Source: Desulfuromonadales bacterium (lineage in GTDB: Bacteria > Desulfobacterota > Desulfuromonadia > Geobacterales > Pseudopelobacteraceae). From it: 46,682 bases of DNA. The stretch is taken from contig DUZS01000030.1 of the NCBI GenBank assembly GCA_013349405.1, forward strand, positions 1 through 46,682. The letters are read 5' to 3'. The notes below the pieces were generated by a model. The model was not told where the DNA came from. It searched no databases and worked only from the letters and a program-made list of their open reading frames with translations. Shown here one piece after another: positions 1 through 8,676 of the stretch; position 1 is the first letter of the stretch, and each line of letters opens with the position of its first letter. The position numbers and the translations under genes are program-made.

Positions 1-63
1 GGGTTAGGGTGGGGGGGAGGTTGCCATGAAATCAGCCGGTTGCAGCTTCACCCACCCCCCAAC

Positions 64-104
64 CCCCTCCTTTAGGCCCCAGAGGGTCCGTCAAGGGAGG
101 GGGA
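64..104. repeat. REP-like intergenic repeat, family C
   Basis: Contains the core CTTTAGGCCCCAGAGGGTCC, shared with copies near 14700, 16260, 21700, 35330, 38510, 40720 and 45830. The flanks here are C-rich on one side and G-rich on the other, so the element can fold into a hairpin. It lies beyond the 3' end of the TPR lipoprotein gene. The first 63 bases hold only G/C-homopolymeric sequence. Confidence 0.7.
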
Positions 105-140
105 GCCAATTTCTAAGACTTTTTGCAAGAGGCTCAAGTA

Positions 141-2126
141 TCAGAGTGTTTTTATGATTTTTTCGGCTTCACTCCTGCCGGAAAATTGTTCGTTTGATGC
201 CAGCGATTTTTTTAGTGATTCTTTTGCTTCCGCAATCTTGCCCAATTTATACTGCGTCATGCCGAGATGATAATTCAGCACCGGCGAAGCGGGAGCAACC
301 GCTTGAATCTTCGCTATTACTTCCAGAGCTCTCTTGAAGTCACCTTTTTTGTAATAGACCCATCCGAGGGTATCTGACACGGTGAGTTCTTCGGGGCTGA
401 GCGTCTGTGCCTTCTGAGCGAGCGTCAGCGCCCGGTCGAGACTGGCAGATGACTGGCTCTTCTCGCTCAGGAGAAATGCCAGGTCATTACAGACCCGCCA
501 TGAATCAGGGTTGCGTTTGTAGGCCTGCTCCAGTTCGTTCAGTGCCTTATCCATCTGCCCCTGTTTGATATACAGTTCGCTGAATTTTACGTAGCCGATC
601 GGCAACTGGGGAGCTTTGCGCTTCAATTCCGCATACTGGGCTTCGGCACGCTTCAGGTCGCCGGCACGAACAAACAGATCCCCGAGATCGCTTTTGATTT
701 CGAGATCGGCCGGGTTTTTGGCAAGGATCTTGTTCAAGGTCTCCTCCGCCTGTTTATAATCCTTCTGGATCATCAGCACCCGTGCCAAACCGCGCAGCAG
801 TTCGCGAGATTCGGGCTCTGCCTTGACCGCCGTTTTCAGCACATCCAGCGCCAGGGTGGGCTCTTTGTTGAGTTGGTGGGCATCAGCGAGGCGAATATGA
901 GCCATGGCAAATTTGGGATTTTCATTGACGACCGTACGAAATTCCGCCACCGCCTTCGAACCATCACCTTTCAGCAAAAAGATACTTCCCTTGGTAAAAT
1001 GGGCATCGCTGTTTTTCGGGCTTTCCTTGATAACATCATCAGCAAAGGTGGCGCTCGTTTCAAGATCGCGCCTGATCAGATAAATCTTGGCCAACGTGGT
1101 CTTAATCTGGATCAGGTCCGGTTTTTCAAGATCCTTGCCCTTTGCCATCGCTTCTTTTAACGTTTCGATTGCCAGATCACCCTTGTTCAGATTGGCATAC
1201 AGTTCACTGAGGGCAAAACGGAGCTTGAAATTTTTGGCAATGGCAGTAATGCCGTCTTTCAGTTCCCGTTCGGCGTCCTCCGGCTTATTGTGCGAGAGAT
1301 AAAATCCGGCTGCCTGCAGGCGTATGTTCTGATCCTGGGGTGCGGCTGTTATCAGACCCTTGACGGTATCCTTTGCTTTCTGCTCCTGCCCGGCAGACCA
1401 ATAAAGCTGCGCCAGCGTGATACCGTGCCGGGGTTCGTTCGGTTCTACCGTCATGACCTGTCTGATGACGGCGGCGGCATCGTCGATCTTGCCGGAACGG
1501 ACCTTGAGGTCGGCCAGTGCCATGAGTATTTCGACTGATTTGGGATTGGCAGCAGCACCCTTGCCGAGAGTTGCTTCGGCAGTCGTGACATCTTTTGTCT
1601 GCAGATGGGCTGAAGCCAGCAGCATAAATGCATCCGGCTTGGTGATTCCTTTGGCAATGAGCCCCTCCAGATAGGGAACAGCCGTGGCGAACTCCTTGCG
1701 CGAGATGTACACCGCGCCTTTCAGCAACTGTCCATCACTATGGGTGCCATCCTGTTTCAGTATCAGTTCGGCTTTTTCCAGTGCCTTGTCAGGTTGGGCA
1801 GCACCAAGCAGCAGCTTTCCCATCTGGTACTGAGCATCAAGATCCGCAGGGTTCAACTCGACCGCCTTGGAAAACAGACCATAGGCGCCGCGCAAATTTC
1901 CCTCTTTCATATCGATAAGGCCAAGCATGCGATAGGCGTCGGCATATTTGGGATCAATCTGGGCGGCATTTTTGAATTCGAGCCGCGCCTTGACGTAATC
2001 CGCTTTTTCGTAAAGCGCTTTGCCTTTGTTAAAAAATTTGGCTTTCTTGGCGTCAGGACCTCCGCAGGCCGCCAATACAGATGTTGCTACAAAAAGAAGA
2101 CAGTACTGCATAAATCTTTTTCTCAT
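141..2126 (-). CDS. TPR-repeat lipoprotein, PrsT-like (exosortase/EPS-associated)
   Basis: This 661-aa protein has a lipoprotein signal peptide ending in the lipobox LAAC (Cys at about residue 20), so it is probably anchored to the outer or inner membrane on the periplasmic side. The rest is a near-continuous run of tetratricopeptide repeats, with recurring A-x-x-x-L-x-K-A and N-P-x-x motifs. TPR lipoproteins of this kind (PrsT family) accompany exopolysaccharide and PEP-CTERM/exosortase loci and are thought to scaffold export or assembly. It is shorter than the roughly 900 residues I associate with classical PrsT. It follows the WecA-like gene by 46 bp on the same strand and is probably co-transcribed. 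PrsT assignment is by architecture and context; TPR lipoprotein is near certain. Confidence 0.8.
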   Translation of the reverse strand: MRKRFMQYCLLFVATSVLAACGGPDAKKAKFFNKGKALYEKADYVKARLEFKNAAQIDPKYADAYRMLGLIDMKEGNLRGAYGLFSKAVELNPADLDAQYQMGKLLLGAAQPDKALEKAELILKQDGTHSDGQLLKGAVYISRKEFATAVPYLEGLIAKGITKPDAFMLLASAHLQTKDVTTAEATLGKGAAANPKSVEILMALADLKVRSGKIDDAAAVIRQVMTVEPNEPRHGITLAQLYWSAGQEQKAKDTVKGLITAAPQDQNIRLQAAGFYLSHNKPEDAERELKDGITAIAKNFKLRFALSELYANLNKGDLAIETLKEAMAKGKDLEKPDLIQIKTTLAKIYLIRRDLETSATFADDVIKESPKNSDAHFTKGSIFLLKGDGSKAVAEFRTVVNENPKFAMAHIRLADAHQLNKEPTLALDVLKTAVKAEPESRELLRGLARVLMIQKDYKQAEETLNKILAKNPADLEIKSDLGDLFVRAGDLKRAEAQYAELKRKAPQLPIGYVKFSELYIKQGQMDKALNELEQAYKRNPDSWRVCNDLAFLLSEKSQSSASLDRALTLAQKAQTLSPEELTVSDTLGWVYYKKGDFKRALEVIAKIQAVAPASPVLNYHLGMTQYKLGKIAEAKESLKKSLASNEQFSGRSEAEKIIKTL

Positions 2127-2172
2127 GTTCTCTATTCCCCTCTCTCGGTAATTTGCGTACGTTGCCTTGTTT

Positions 2173-3804
2173 TCAGCGGGTTATCAGCACAAGCAGAGAC
2201 AGCATAATGGTCCCGGCAATAACGGTATATTTGCCGCGCAGCTCAGTCAGCAGCACTTCAAAACTGAAATAGAGCATGATGACTTTTGCGGCGACAAGAC
2301 CGTATTGATAGTCGAGTACGCTGTTGTTCGGCAGATTGGGCACAGCCACGGCCAGAATAATTATCAGAAAATCCATCGGAGAACTCTTAAAACCGCTGGT
2401 TCGACGGGAGAACTTGGAAATCACCAGAATCAACACGGCAAAAATTCCGAACAGGGAATTGTACAGCGTGTGCGGAGTTCCATTCAGCCACCGATTTGGC
2501 GCGGTTTCACTCAAATAGACCGCAAAGGGCACAAACAGGTAGATGGTCATGCGCAGTGTCCGTCCCAGCCACTGCCGTGCGAATAACCAGATCAGTCCGA
2601 TTGTTACCAGTAATGGCACTGCTGCGATTTTGAGGTAGTGTGGTACATCCCTGGCCATAAAACAGATGGAGAACAACAGTATCGATATGCCGTACACAAA
2701 GACCGGAAACGTTCTTTTTATGGCAGTTCCTTCGCGTTTCAGGAGCCTGAAGCGTCCGGCGATGCGTACTTCAAAAAAATCGAAATGGTGTGCCCGCCAC
2801 TCTTTTTTTCGTGCCCAGTGGAAAAACAGTAGAACAGCCGCTGAAAATCCCAGGTATTCAACCAGGAGCAGCCAGTCTGACTGGTAGCGAAAGAGGAGTG
2901 CGGAAATGATCAGGAGCGTCTGGAAAACGTATATGACCACTACAGATTCGGCGTGGTGCAGGCCGAGGCTCATCAGATGATGATGAAAATGGTTCTTGTC
3001 GGCGCTGAACGGCGATATCCCCTTTGATATGCGGGTTATCATGACCGTGAGTGTATCGAGTACCGGAAAGCCGAGCAATATGAGCGGCAGTACCGGGCTC
3101 AGGGTAGGAGTTGCCTGGGTCAGGGATATCGATAATGAAGCAGCCGAGAAGCCGAGGAACTGGCTGCCGGCATCTCCCATGAAAATTGATGCCGGATGCG
3201 TGTTGAAACGGAGGAAGCCGAACAGCACTCCGGAAAGAGCCAGGGCGATCAAGCCGATGGTCTGGTTCCCTTCAAGGTACGCAAGACAGCCGATTGACGC
3301 GAAGATCAGCAGGCAGATGCCGCCGGCAAGGCCATCCAGGCCGTCAGAAAGATTAATCGCGTTGGTAGCGCCGACGATGGCCAGCAGTGTCAGGGGGAGG
3401 GCGATAAATCCGGGCAACAGAAACCCGTCCGGCAGCAGCATGCCGAGAGATCTGATCTGGACATCCCCGGCGAGAATAATTACCAGTGCGGCTATAATCT
3501 GGCCGAGAAATTTAAATCTTGGGGGTATGTCCAGGGCGTCATCCAGCATGCCGAATGCAACAAGGATGGTTGCAGCTGCCAGATAGGCGGTGACGAAATG
3601 ATCAGCATGCAGCCAATACAGAAGCGGCACGAACGCGCCAACGGTCATGGCGATGCCGCCGATGCGCGGCACCGGGAGCGTGTGTACCTTGCGCTCTCCG
3701 GGCAGATCGACCGCCACCTTGAAATGAACCGCCAGCATACTGAGCAGGGGCGTCATGGCGATGGTTATCAGAAGTGCCAGCAGGAGTGTTGAAAGAAAGA
3801 TCAT
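2173..3804 (-). CDS. MraY/WecA-family undecaprenyl-phosphate glycosyl-1-phosphate transferase with C-terminal membrane extension
   Basis: Predicted membrane enzyme of 543 aa from the ATG at 3804; a TTG 21 codons upstream extends the frame but gives a hydrophilic, unlikely N-terminus. Family motifs are all present: DD pair (about residues 88-89), NLSDGLDGL (about 152-160), MGDAGS (about 209-214) and the HFHHH metal/substrate motif (about 272-276). The reaction is transfer of a sugar-1-phosphate from a UDP-sugar to undecaprenyl phosphate, the first step of exopolysaccharide, O-antigen or wall polymer synthesis. Beyond the usual ~340 residues there is a further ~200-residue multi-helix hydrophobic extension of unknown role. 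Location between a TPR lipoprotein and a disulfide-forming enzyme suggests an envelope-polysaccharide function. No strong ribosome binding site is visible. Confidence 0.85.
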   Translation of the reverse strand: MIFLSTLLLALLITIAMTPLLSMLAVHFKVAVDLPGERKVHTLPVPRIGGIAMTVGAFVPLLYWLHADHFVTAYLAAATILVAFGMLDDALDIPPRFKFLGQIIAALVIILAGDVQIRSLGMLLPDGFLLPGFIALPLTLLAIVGATNAINLSDGLDGLAGGICLLIFASIGCLAYLEGNQTIGLIALALSGVLFGFLRFNTHPASIFMGDAGSQFLGFSAASLSISLTQATPTLSPVLPLILLGFPVLDTLTVMITRISKGISPFSADKNHFHHHLMSLGLHHAESVVVIYVFQTLLIISALLFRYQSDWLLLVEYLGFSAAVLLFFHWARKKEWRAHHFDFFEVRIAGRFRLLKREGTAIKRTFPVFVYGISILLFSICFMARDVPHYLKIAAVPLLVTIGLIWLFARQWLGRTLRMTIYLFVPFAVYLSETAPNRWLNGTPHTLYNSLFGIFAVLILVISKFSRRTSGFKSSPMDFLIIILAVAVPNLPNNSVLDYQYGLVAAKVIMLYFSFEVLLTELRGKYTVIAGTIMLSLLVLITR

Positions 3805-3857
3805 CGGATTTTTTTTACCAGATAGCTGATGCGGAATTGTTTGTATGTGTTTTACGC

Positions 3858-3878
3858 ATAGTAACAAAGTAATGTTAC
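3858..3878 (-). promoter_or_regulatory. Candidate promoter: GTAACA box and -10-like hexamer
   Basis: Reading the minus strand, CGTAACA is followed after 9 nt by TACTAT, the same spacing as in several other upstream regions here. The site also contains the perfect palindrome GTAACA-N6-TGTTAC at 3861-3878. It lies about 55 bp upstream of the WecA-like start at 3804. Promoter function is inferred from position and recurrence. Confidence 0.45.
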
Positions 3879-3942
3879 GGCTGAGCGTCGATTGGGTTAA
3901 TGTTTGATAAAGAGTACGTAACAGAATCCTGAACGGAGTAAT

Positions 3943-4950
3943 TTACTCCACATCTTTGATACTTTTTAATATGAGAGCAGATGTAATCTCGCCGCTCCCG
4001 ACCAGAGCCCTTATCTTGCCGGTTTTACTGTTACGGATGATCATGGTCGGGGTCGAGGTGACCCGGAACTGTTCAGCCAGTTTGATAGAGTTGCCCATCT
4101 GCTGGGTAACATCGAGGAAGGAGAGTTGCTTGTAGGCTATTTTCTGGGGGGCTATGGCAGCCATTATGTCTTCGTTTGTCGGATTTTTGGTTTTCTGTCC
4201 AACGGCGAAGAGTGCTTTGCGCAGCTGGGGGTATTTGTCCTTCTCGTATGCGGCAAACGAAAGATGGTACGGTACGAAATTGGTGGCTTCGGGGTGGATG
4301 ATTTTGTCGACAAAAAACAGCTTCGCTTTGTTCGACAGAGTGGGGTAGAGCGGTTCGATAACCGCTTCCACCTTGACGCAGACCGGGCAGAGCCAGTCGG
4401 AAAACAGGTAGATTTCCACGTTGCTCTGCTGATTGCCGAGCGACAGATTGAGCTGACCGGCAACGGCATCAGGTTTGGCGATGCCGGAAAAGGTCACGAT
4501 AAAACTGAACAGCGCAACAACAACGATCAACAGCGGTTGGTAAACAAATTTTGGCTTCATGCAAAATTTCTCCTTACGGGTTAACAAGTATCTGACAAGG
4601 TTGGTTAGCAGTAAAAGATAGATCAATGCCGCGATGGCGAGGCAGACCGGGCACCAGGCTTTGATGACATTTTTCTGCAGCAGGATCATGTTGACCTCGG
4701 CGCCCCCGGCACCGGCTAGAAGCAGGTTTAACAGGAATTCAGCGACTGAAAACCTGGTTGTGAGCAACGTCAGCAGTCCGGCCAGGGTAAAGAAAGTTAC
4801 TCCGACGGCAGGGAAGGGGAGTCCCAGCAGGCGATATTGATGTGTCTCGCTGCAGCCGCCGAAATTGCACAGGTCGGTGGCCGAAAGGATCGAGAGTGCG
4901 AGGCCGATTGAAAGAAGTATCAGAACGAAGAGGCGATAACGAATGCCCAT
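3943..4950 (-). CDS. VKOR-DsbA fusion: disulfide-forming membrane protein
   Basis: The 335-aa protein joins an N-terminal vitamin K epoxide reductase domain to a C-terminal thioredoxin-fold domain. The VKOR part (about residues 5-125) has four to five hydrophobic segments, a loop cysteine pair (C28, C33) and the redox CxxC (WCPVC, C100 and C103). After a further membrane segment (about 137-155), the periplasmic domain carries CPVC (C188, C191) and a cis-proline motif (TSTPT) as in DsbA. Such fusions oxidise periplasmic protein thiols and pass the electrons to quinone. The gene starts 16 bp after the subtilase gene ends, so the two are probably one operon. The subtilase and many other secreted proteins in the window contain paired cysteines that could be substrates. 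Confidence 0.93.
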   Translation of the reverse strand: MGIRYRLFVLILLSIGLALSILSATDLCNFGGCSETHQYRLLGLPFPAVGVTFFTLAGLLTLLTTRFSVAEFLLNLLLAGAGGAEVNMILLQKNVIKAWCPVCLAIAALIYLLLLTNLVRYLLTRKEKFCMKPKFVYQPLLIVVVALFSFIVTFSGIAKPDAVAGQLNLSLGNQQSNVEIYLFSDWLCPVCVKVEAVIEPLYPTLSNKAKLFFVDKIIHPEATNFVPYHLSFAAYEKDKYPQLRKALFAVGQKTKNPTNEDIMAAIAPQKIAYKQLSFLDVTQQMGNSIKLAEQFRVTSTPTMIIRNSKTGKIRALVGSGEITSALILKSIKDVE

Positions 4951-4965
4951 GAAGCTGCTCCTCAG

Positions 4966-7152
4966 TTATTTTTTTCCTGAAGTGCCACACGCAGTCAGAA
5001 GTGACAGCGAAAGCGCGGCGACAACAGCCAGCGGCAGCGGCATACCGGGGACCGGTTCAGCGGGGGCAGTAGTTGTCAGAGAAACGGCGGCACTGTTGTT
5101 ACTCAGCAGAGGATCGGCAGTAGTCGCTGAAACCTGAGCCGAGTTCAGAAAATCTCCCGGTGAGGTAAAATGCAGCGTGATGTTGGCTGTGGCACTCCCG
5201 CCGGCGGCGAGCGTACCCATTGAACAGCTGATCGTTCCGGTCGCTTCAGTACATCCTGGTGGTATGGTGTCTATGACAGAGCCTGCGGGTGCTGTATCCG
5301 TTATCGTTACACTCGCTGCAGAAGAAGGACCGTTGTTGGTTACGACAAGATTATAGGAGACTATTTCACCCGTTGAGATCGGGGTGAGCGGCCCGGTCAT
5401 TCCGAGCGCCAGATCCGACTGGAGCGCAAGGGACCAGTTGAGCAGAATCTGCCCGACGGCGCCGTTGACTCCGTCTACGGCGATCTGGTACGTGGTTCCG
5501 GCCTGGGCAACGAACGAGACGCCGCTGGTGTTGCCGGCAGAGCCGTCATTGTCATTAAACGCTACGGATGTCAGACCGGTTACGACTGTTCCGGTATATA
5601 CTGCCAGCACTGTATCGAAATTGCTGCCGTGGGTATCAAGCGTAATGACGCCACTGCTTGGGGCGGTCCAGTTCCACCAGACCGATTTTCCGCCGATGAC
5701 GCCGGCGTGGTTCGGCTCTCCGGTCTCTTTGGTGGCGTTGAGGTTGGATGCCGTGATCTGACTGCTGGCGCCGTTGATGACGGTGTGGTTGCTGAACAGA
5801 TCGTTGGCCGGAACACCCATAACAGTTCCCAGCGCCGCCAGCAGATTAAGGCGGGGAATGGTAATGCTGCCCCGGGTGCTGTCCGATGTTACACTGACGC
5901 CGGTCGAGGTCAGGCGGGTCGCGGTATTGGTCAGTGAATCTGCCGGATACGCCGCGCGCAGCACCGCCACCGCACCAGCAACATGCGGTGAGGCCTGGGA
6001 GGTGCCGAAATCGGTGATGCCGGCAGCAGTTATCTGGGCTCCCGGGGCGAGCAGGGTCAGGAATGTGGCGATGTTGGAGAAACAGGTGATCTTGTCTGTA
6101 GCGGATGTTGAGTCGGTACAGGTGGTTCCATAGTCCCACCCCCCGATCGCCGAATCATAGACCGCGCCAACGGATATGACCCCCGGCGTACAGGCGGGAG
6201 TGGAGATGCCGCCGGTGAAACCATTGTTGCCTGAAGCTGCTACCGGGAGAATTTTAGCTTTCCGGGCATTGTTGATCGGGGTTGTATACACGTTACCGGT
6301 GCTGCAGGGAGCGGTGTTGTTGCTATTGTCTCCCAGGCTCATATTGATGGTGGTAATACCGTAGAGGCTTTTGTTGGCAATGCCCCAGTTGATGGCATTT
6401 ACGATCGAACTGCTTGAGCCGGTTCCACCCGGAATTGCGTTGTATGAAGCGATGTTAGCACCGGGAGCGACTCCGGCGACAATCCCGGCGACATTGGTGC
6501 CATGATTGCTGGTGGGGGTGGCCAGGTCGATCAGGCCGTTGGCGTCAACCGCCGCCACCACCCGGCATCCGGCCGGAACTCCCGGCGCGGTGCAGGAGCC
6601 GAAGGCGCTGTTGGTATAATCAATGCCGCTGTCTATGACCAGAACCGTCTGGCCGCTACCGGTAAATCCGGCTTGCGCGGCGGCGGGCTGGCCGATGAAC
6701 GGCAGGCTGGAGGCGAGCTGTTGGTAGACCGGCCTGTCTTCATAGATGGCGGTCACTTCTGGCCGCAGCAGGAATTTATCCAGGGCAGCCCGGGATTTGA
6801 TCCGCAGGAACCGCATCGGAAGGTGGCTGTAATCAGTGACAGTTTCCGCTTCTGCAGGGCTAAAAACGGCTGTGACGTTGTCTTTAATCGACTTGTAGCG
6901 TCCGGCCTTGTACGACAGAATTACGTCATCATCGTGTGCAACTCCCCTGTTGCGGCGCATAGCCACGCTTTCTTTCTCCACATCCTGATCATCGTAGAGG
7001 ACTATGATATCCTGGGAGATGCCGGCATCAAGTTTTTGGACAATCGTTTCCGGAACGTCCGCCAGAGTGGCGGCGTCGGCAAACGGTGTGCAGAAGATGG
7101 AGCAGGACGCCGTCAGCAAACTGAAGTACACTATGTATGAGGATGATTTCAC
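4966..7152 (-). CDS. Secreted subtilisin-like (S8) serine protease with DUF11 domain and C-terminal anchor
   Basis: The 728-aa protein begins with a Sec signal peptide and a ~130-residue propeptide-like region. The catalytic domain shows the full S8 triad: Asp in DSGID (D174), His in HGTNVAG (H217), Ser in GTSQASPH (S385), with the oxyanion Asn in ASGNNG (N309). Cysteines at about 187, 196, 283, 321, 345 and 357 could form disulfides. After it come a pre-peptidase-C-like beta domain (about 450-580) and a DUF11 repeat with two Cys (about 580-695). The C-terminus is a short Pro-rich linker (PVPGMP), a hydrophobic stretch, then Cys-Gly and KK, resembling an exosortase-type sorting tail but with an unusual sequence. 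The likely role is extracellular proteolysis or processing of surface proteins. VKOR-DsbA follows immediately. Confidence 0.93.
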   Translation of the reverse strand: MKSSSYIVYFSLLTASCSIFCTPFADAATLADVPETIVQKLDAGISQDIIVLYDDQDVEKESVAMRRNRGVAHDDDVILSYKAGRYKSIKDNVTAVFSPAEAETVTDYSHLPMRFLRIKSRAALDKFLLRPEVTAIYEDRPVYQQLASSLPFIGQPAAAQAGFTGSGQTVLVIDSGIDYTNSAFGSCTAPGVPAGCRVVAAVDANGLIDLATPTSNHGTNVAGIVAGVAPGANIASYNAIPGGTGSSSSIVNAINWGIANKSLYGITTINMSLGDNSNNTAPCSTGNVYTTPINNARKAKILPVAASGNNGFTGGISTPACTPGVISVGAVYDSAIGGWDYGTTCTDSTSATDKITCFSNIATFLTLLAPGAQITAAGITDFGTSQASPHVAGAVAVLRAAYPADSLTNTATRLTSTGVSVTSDSTRGSITIPRLNLLAALGTVMGVPANDLFSNHTVINGASSQITASNLNATKETGEPNHAGVIGGKSVWWNWTAPSSGVITLDTHGSNFDTVLAVYTGTVVTGLTSVAFNDNDGSAGNTSGVSFVAQAGTTYQIAVDGVNGAVGQILLNWSLALQSDLALGMTGPLTPISTGEIVSYNLVVTNNGPSSAASVTITDTAPAGSVIDTIPPGCTEATGTISCSMGTLAAGGSATANITLHFTSPGDFLNSAQVSATTADPLLSNNSAAVSLTTTAPAEPVPGMPLPLAVVAALSLSLLTACGTSGKK

Positions 7153-7303
7153 GGCTGTATCCTCGCAAGAAAAAGTAAAAATCCGGACCGGTGATTTCTC
7201 CCCAATCCGGATTTGATTCCCTGAAGCGGATCATATGCCCCGTATTTATATAGTGTGATTGGCGGGAATTGATCGTTCGGAAAGCTGAAAACATCCTAGC
7301 ATA

Positions 7304-7325
7304 GTGATATGACAGCGGTGTTACA
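7304..7325 (-). promoter_or_regulatory. Candidate promoter of the subtilase operon
   Basis: On the minus strand TGTAACA is separated by 9 nt from TATCAC, matching the recurring TGTAAYA-N9-TATAGT arrangement. It sits about 150 bp upstream of the subtilase start. A second TGTTACAG box lies at 7398-7405; both boxes continue into a GTAAATGTT segment, forming a 20-bp direct repeat 79 bp apart in the divergent region. Confidence 0.4.
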
Positions 7326-7450
7326 GGGGAGTAAATGTTGTGCAATAAATTGCGACGGGGTCGCAAGGCCCAATCCGGGCATGATTTGTTTCATCATTGT
7401 TACAGATGTGTAAATGTTTCTGCACACGGGAAGCAAGTCACGGGATTGGC

Positions 7451-7486
7451 TTGAAAATAGACTTTCAGCCAATTACAATCAGCGCA
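7451..7486 (+). promoter_or_regulatory. Sigma-70-type promoter giving a leaderless transcript
   Basis: TTGAAA (7451-7456) and TACAAT (7474-7479) are separated by exactly 17 bp. The ATG of the histidine kinase at 7486 lies 6 nt after the -10 hexamer, so transcription would start at or next to the start codon. No Shine-Dalgarno sequence precedes this ATG, which agrees with a leaderless mRNA. Confidence 0.55.
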
Positions 7487-8676
7487 TGTCGAACCCTACG
7501 GTCTTAACAAAAGGACTTGCTCGTTTTATACCGGTCAAAGGTACGCGCAACGCTTTTCTGGCAAACTTGCTCATTGGTACTTCCCTGGCCCTGCTGATCT
7601 ACTGCATCGAACAGACCGGCATGGTCGCGCAGCTCTTTAACCGTATCCTGTATCTGCTGCTCTCCGCTATCGGTGGCGTCCTCCATTTCAGTCAGTTCTC
7701 GCCGTTTACCAGCGAAGGGCTTGCCCTGGATGCCCTTGCCGTTGTTGTTGCCGTTTCCATCTGGACCTGGTCCACATCTCTGGCGCTGCGCATCACTGGC
7801 AACCTGCTGCTCTGTGCCGCCCTGATTCCACTGACATTCTACCTGATCGACAAAAACGGCATACTGCTCAGCGGAGCACCTATTGTCGCAGCAATAATTG
7901 TCGCCATACTGTGCGACGCTGCCGCCGACCGCTTCAGGGACCGCATGCGTCGGCGGATTGTCGTAAAAAAACAGGAAGCAGAGTACAGCGTCATCCGTCA
8001 CCTGGCGCACAATGTCAAGCCGGGGCTGCAGATTGTCCGCTCACCGCTGCTGGCGCTTCAGGAACTCCTCGACCGGCGCGGCCTGCTTGCTGCCGAATTA
8101 TCCCGGCGACTGGACGGTTCGGTCGAAACGGTTGGTGATGCCCTGAACAACGCCATTGCCAGCCTGGGACAGATAAATGCCATCATCGACAACACCCGGC
8201 AATTGGTGACCCGCGAAATTGACAGTGAAGCACTGTGCGAGGTGGAGATTCAGGAGTTGCTTGAACGGGACGCCTTTCCACTGCATGCCGGGAAATTTAA
8301 AATGACTGTGGTTGGCGGGCCGGTGTGGCTGCCGCTGCATCGGGAATCATTCGTCGAGGCGATCAATAACCTGCTGCGCAACGCCGAGGTGCATGGATTT
8401 TCAGAGCCGGATGCTGCCAACGAAGTCTGTTTCAGGTTACGCCAGACCCGCAAGATGGTGGTCATCGATTACACCAACAACGGGCGACCGTTTCCTGCCA
8501 ATCTGAGTACGGCTGATTTTCTCTCCTTCGGCAGGAAAGGGGCGGACAGCCCCGGCGAAGGTTTGGGCGGGGCCTGGATCGGCAAGGTTATCGAGGCGCA
8601 TGGCGGTGATTTTGAAATTATCCGCGATGGGCAGCCGCTACATTTCCGTATATCGCTGCCGAAAAGGGGGAACTGA
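7486..8676 (+). CDS. Membrane sensor histidine kinase
   Basis: The frame is open from 7414, but the ATG at 7486 is preferred because it follows a well-formed promoter at leaderless distance; this gives 396 aa. The N-terminal ~145 residues form about four membrane segments with no large periplasmic domain. A charged linker leads to a dimerisation helix with a non-canonical H-box (RHLAHNVKPG, His about 172 or 175). The C-terminal ATPase domain has an N-box (NNLLRNAEVHG) and a G-box (GLGGAWIGKVIEAHGG). The ligand is unknown. The stop codon overlaps the start of the response regulator gene by one base, so kinase and regulator form a two-component pair. Confidence 0.85.
   Translation: MSNPTVLTKGLARFIPVKGTRNAFLANLLIGTSLALLIYCIEQTGMVAQLFNRILYLLLSAIGGVLHFSQFSPFTSEGLALDALAVVVAVSIWTWSTSLALRITGNLLLCAALIPLTFYLIDKNGILLSGAPIVAAIIVAILCDAAADRFRDRMRRRIVVKKQEAEYSVIRHLAHNVKPGLQIVRSPLLALQELLDRRGLLAAELSRRLDGSVETVGDALNNAIASLGQINAIIDNTRQLVTREIDSEALCEVEIQELLERDAFPLHAGKFKMTVVGGPVWLPLHRESFVEAINNLLRNAEVHGFSEPDAANEVCFRLRQTRKMVVIDYTNNGRPFPANLSTADFLSFGRKGADSPGEGLGGAWIGKVIEAHGGDFEIIRDGQPLHFRISLPKRGN

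Noticed and set aside
1-63. G-rich start of the window as a telomere-like or quadruplex region
   Set aside because: Only short G runs next to a REP-like repeat; too little sequence to support a claim.
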